Positions 7,331 through 9,126 of a DNA stretch of 9,126 nt are shown here, one piece after another; the first letter of the stretch is position 1, and every line of letters begins with the position of its first letter. The notes under the pieces are model-generated. The model was not told the DNA's origin. It saw nothing but the letters and a program-made list of their open reading frames with translations, and did no database searches. The DNA is from Candidatus Poseidoniaceae archaeon (GTDB lineage Archaea; Thermoplasmatota; Poseidoniia; Poseidoniales; Poseidoniaceae). The position numbers were made by a program, and so were the translations under genes. The DNA lies in the NCBI GenBank assembly GCA_013330015.1, contig DUJC01000138.1, positions 6,629-15,754 of the forward strand. The letters are read 5' to 3'.

Positions 7331-8512
7331 ATGAGCGACCACGTCATTGCGGTGCTTCCCGGCGACGGTACAGGGAAGGAAGTAGCGGTCGAGGCCCAGC
7401 GCATTTTGGATACCATCCAAGAGCACACAAACCACGGGTTTGAGCAGACCGTGATTCCATGTGGTGGACAGCACTATCTTGCAACCGGTGAAGAGTGGGC
7501 TGAAGGTTCGTTTGAATTCTGTCGAGATGATGCAGATGCTATTTTTATGGGGGCTATTGGTTATCCTGGAGCGAGACTACCAAACGGAGATCTTGCCGGA
7601 GGGTCTGTCATTCTCGGCATGCGTAGTGGATTGGATTTGTACGCCAACGTTCGACCAATTCGTCTGTACGAAGGCGTTCCTCACAAGGTCCACGGTCGCT
7701 TCACCAACATTTGGGACCCGGACATGGTGGACATGGTCATTCTTCGTGAGAACACTGAAGGGCTCTATCACTCATTGCTCCACCGAAGTGCTCAACGAGC
7801 AAAAGGGCTTGAAGGATACGAGCCTCCTGAAATTGATTTTCCAGGCCTTCATGGTGAAGTTGCATACGACCCTCGACCAATCTCTTCTCATGGTTCAGAG
7901 CGACTCATCAAGATGGGATTCGATATCTGCGATACGCGGAACGGAGCCCCAGTGGATGGAAAGTCCCGTGTTTCCTGCATTGACAAAAGCAATGTGACAC
8001 GTGGATGCCAATTGTTCCGACGAACGTTTGATGATGTTGCAAGCTCATTTCCTCATGTTGAGAAGGACTACGGATACATCGATGCATTCACACAGTGGTT
8101 GACACGTACGCCAGAATTCTACGATGTTGTTGTTACCTCGAATATGTTTGGCGACATTGCAACCGATTTGGCCTCAGTTCTCCAAGGAGGGATGGGGATG
8201 GCTGCATCAGGAAACATCGGTGACGACCACGCCTTCTTCGAACCAGTTCATGGGTCTGCACCAAAGCACGCTGGGTTGAACAAGGTCAACCCGATTGCTA
8301 GCATCAATTCCGTTCAGATGATGTTGGATTGGCTCGCACGTCGATCAAACGATGACGACTTGTTGAATGTCTCAAAGATTCTTGACCAGAGCGTTGCAGA
8401 ACACCTTAACGATGGAACGTCATTGACCTATGATTTAGGTGGTACTGCGTCATGTACCGATGTAGGCTCTTCGATTGCAACTCGGCTTGCAACGCACTTG
8501 AAAGAGCTCTAG
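7331..8512 (+). CDS. Isocitrate/isopropylmalate dehydrogenase family protein, substrate unresolved
   Basis: A 393-residue beta-decarboxylating dehydrogenase, predicted to oxidise a 2-hydroxy acid such as isocitrate, isopropylmalate or a related compound with NAD(P) and a divalent metal. Motifs: VLPGDGTGKEV at 8-18; MRSGLDLYANVRPIR at 97-111 (substrate arginines R98, R108); RENTEGLY at 139-146 with catalytic Y146; IDKSNVT with K219; D251, D275 and D279 at the metal-binding positions (NMFGDIATD); and HGSAPKHAG at 308-315. K312 stands where NADP-linked isocitrate dehydrogenases carry lysine and NAD-linked enzymes usually carry aspartate, so NADP is suggested. In the substrate helix the isocitrate dehydrogenase S-x-N pattern reads S92-V-I94, and the LeuB E-x-x-x-L pattern reads G91 and L95, so neither canonical enzyme fits. 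ATG 7331 starts the protein right at the first strand. The stop TAG overlaps that of the convergent gene. Confidence 0.92.
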   Translation: MSDHVIAVLPGDGTGKEVAVEAQRILDTIQEHTNHGFEQTVIPCGGQHYLATGEEWAEGSFEFCRDDADAIFMGAIGYPGARLPNGDLAGGSVILGMRSGLDLYANVRPIRLYEGVPHKVHGRFTNIWDPDMVDMVILRENTEGLYHSLLHRSAQRAKGLEGYEPPEIDFPGLHGEVAYDPRPISSHGSERLIKMGFDICDTRNGAPVDGKSRVSCIDKSNVTRGCQLFRRTFDDVASSFPHVEKDYGYIDAFTQWLTRTPEFYDVVVTSNMFGDIATDLASVLQGGMGMAASGNIGDDHAFFEPVHGSAPKHAGLNKVNPIASINSVQMMLDWLARRSNDDDLLNVSKILDQSVAEHLNDGTSLTYDLGGTASCTDVGSSIATRLATHLKEL

Positions 8513-9015
8513 TTCGGCTGAACTTGCAGTTGTACGGTGGGAACTTTCCATCCGACAAACCAAATTCCAATCAATGCGATAATCGCAATGGTTGTTTGAC
8601 CGAAACCTGGATCACCTAGTTTCGTTACAAAATAAATGGAAAATGCCGAAACAAGAGAAATGATTCCAATAATGATGATCTTTGAATGCAGAGGTAGTGC
8701 TCGACCTGCTTTGTAGTATTCAAGAAGTGCATTACCAAAGAAACGGTTCGTTAGGAGCCAGCGAAACATTCGTCTTGATGATCGTCCGAAACAGAACCCC
8801 GCGGCTACAAGCCACGACGTTGTGGGCCATCCGGGAACAATCGTTCCAATTACAGCGAATACGACGAAAATGCTGCCTAGCCCAGTCCATAACCAACGTA
8901 CAACTGGGTTTTTTGAGGGTTTATGCGTGTCCAATATGAACTCGAGAATCTCTTCATTTGAGAGGTTTTGAAGGGCGACAGAAAGGGCAGTAGCTTCGCT
9001 GGACTGACCTTCCAT
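8509..9015 (-). CDS. DUF454 (YbaN-like) inner membrane protein
   Basis: A 168-residue membrane protein of the DUF454/YbaN family, whose biochemical function is unknown. The signature is clear: LGSIFVVFAVIGTIVPGWPTT (residues 46-66, with PGWPTT at 61-66), then AAGFCFGRSSRRMFRWLLTNRFFG (71-94), corresponding to the family's CFxRSSxR-WLxxxxxFG pattern, and RALPLHSK at 105-112. Hydrophobic segments lie at about 44-60, 66-76, 112-130 and 142-156. About 40 residues ahead of the first helix are polar and predicted soluble, somewhat longer than in compact bacterial members. ATG at 9015 was chosen over a GTG at 9021 because AGGAAG (9028-9023 on this strand) sits 7 nt before it. The gene converges on the dehydrogenase and shares its CTAG stop. 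The tail after the last helix (VQLQVQPN) is short. Confidence 0.87.
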   Translation of the reverse strand: MEGQSSEATALSVALQNLSNEEILEFILDTHKPSKNPVVRWLWTGLGSIFVVFAVIGTIVPGWPTTSWLVAAGFCFGRSSRRMFRWLLTNRFFGNALLEYYKAGRALPLHSKIIIIGIISLVSAFSIYFVTKLGDPGFGQTTIAIIALIGIWFVGWKVPTVQLQVQPN

Positions 9016-9022
9016 AACCACA

Positions 9023-9028
9023 CTTCCT
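9023..9028 (-). promoter_or_regulatory. Ribosome binding site of the DUF454 gene
   Basis: AGGAAG on the - strand lies 7 nt ahead of the ATG at 9015. It is the best Shine-Dalgarno-like sequence in the window at a standard spacing and favours ATG 9015 over the GTG at 9021, which would be only 1 nt away. Confidence 0.55.
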
Positions 9029-9126
9029 ATACCGACCGTGGGAATTGATAGTCATAAGGAATAGGGGTAAGCGTTGAACAATCGGAAGGACTGAAATTAA
9101 GCAGCCACTGGGATGAAGCATGGGGG

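Noticed and set aside
9046..9057. AT-rich stretch considered as a TATA box for the DUF454 gene on the - strand
   Set aside because: TTATGACTATCA is a poor match to an archaeal TATA box and no BRE-like purine element is evident; distance alone does not support it.
9113..9126. ATG near the right edge as a possible start of another + strand gene
   Set aside because: Only 14 nt remain in the window and no ribosome site is evident; nothing can be said about it.
1..9126. Search for CRISPR repeats, tRNA or rRNA genes, insertion sequences, attachment sites and toxin-antitoxin or defence modules
   Set aside because: No direct repeat array, cloverleaf, transposase or terminal inverted repeat was seen, and the genes are of housekeeping or metabolic type. 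The missing PIN domain removes the only toxin-like element that might have been expected.

Overview
The window reads like a genome fragment from an archaeon, most likely a marine planktonic euryarchaeote of the Thermoplasmata / Marine Group II (Candidatus Poseidoniales) kind. The archaeal signals are a group II (thermosome-type) chaperonin, an archaeal PilT/VirB11-like ATPase with a C-terminal KH domain (the family annotated as PINc/VapC family ATPase), and a large secreted-type beta-propeller protein of the PF09826 kind. Genes are tightly packed and base composition looks balanced and even. The lineage is inferred from protein families only; no rRNA or tRNA is present to confirm it.

Layout: seven genes run on the + strand and one on the - strand. 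(1) 1-1206 is the 3' part of a beta-propeller protein cut off by the window edge. (2) 1255-2196 is a Gfo/Idh/MocA-type NAD(P)-dependent oxidoreductase; its stop overlaps, as ATGA, the start of (3) 2193-2570, a small four-helix membrane protein of unknown function. (4) 2573-3952 is the ATPase-KH protein, which lacks the N-terminal PIN domain usual for its family. (5) 3991-5574 is a divergent thermosome-like chaperonin with altered nucleotide-binding motifs. (6) 5638-7275 is a full-length bacterial-type bifunctional PurH (last two steps of IMP synthesis). (7) 7331-8512 is a dehydrogenase of the isocitrate/isopropylmalate family whose substrate-binding motif fits neither textbook enzyme. (8) 8509-9015 on the - strand is a DUF454 (YbaN-like) membrane protein; its stop codon shares a CTAG palindrome with the stop of gene 7.

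Genes 2-5 are spaced from a 4-nt overlap to about 40 nt and could form one transcription unit; purH and the dehydrogenase follow after gaps of 63 and 55 nt. The set mixes metabolism (purine synthesis, dehydrogenases), protein folding and an RNA-binding ATPase, and no single pathway links them. There is no mobile element, CRISPR array, RNA gene or long non-coding stretch. The best candidates for something unusual are the PIN-less ATPase next to the degenerate chaperonin, and the dehydrogenase of uncertain substrate.
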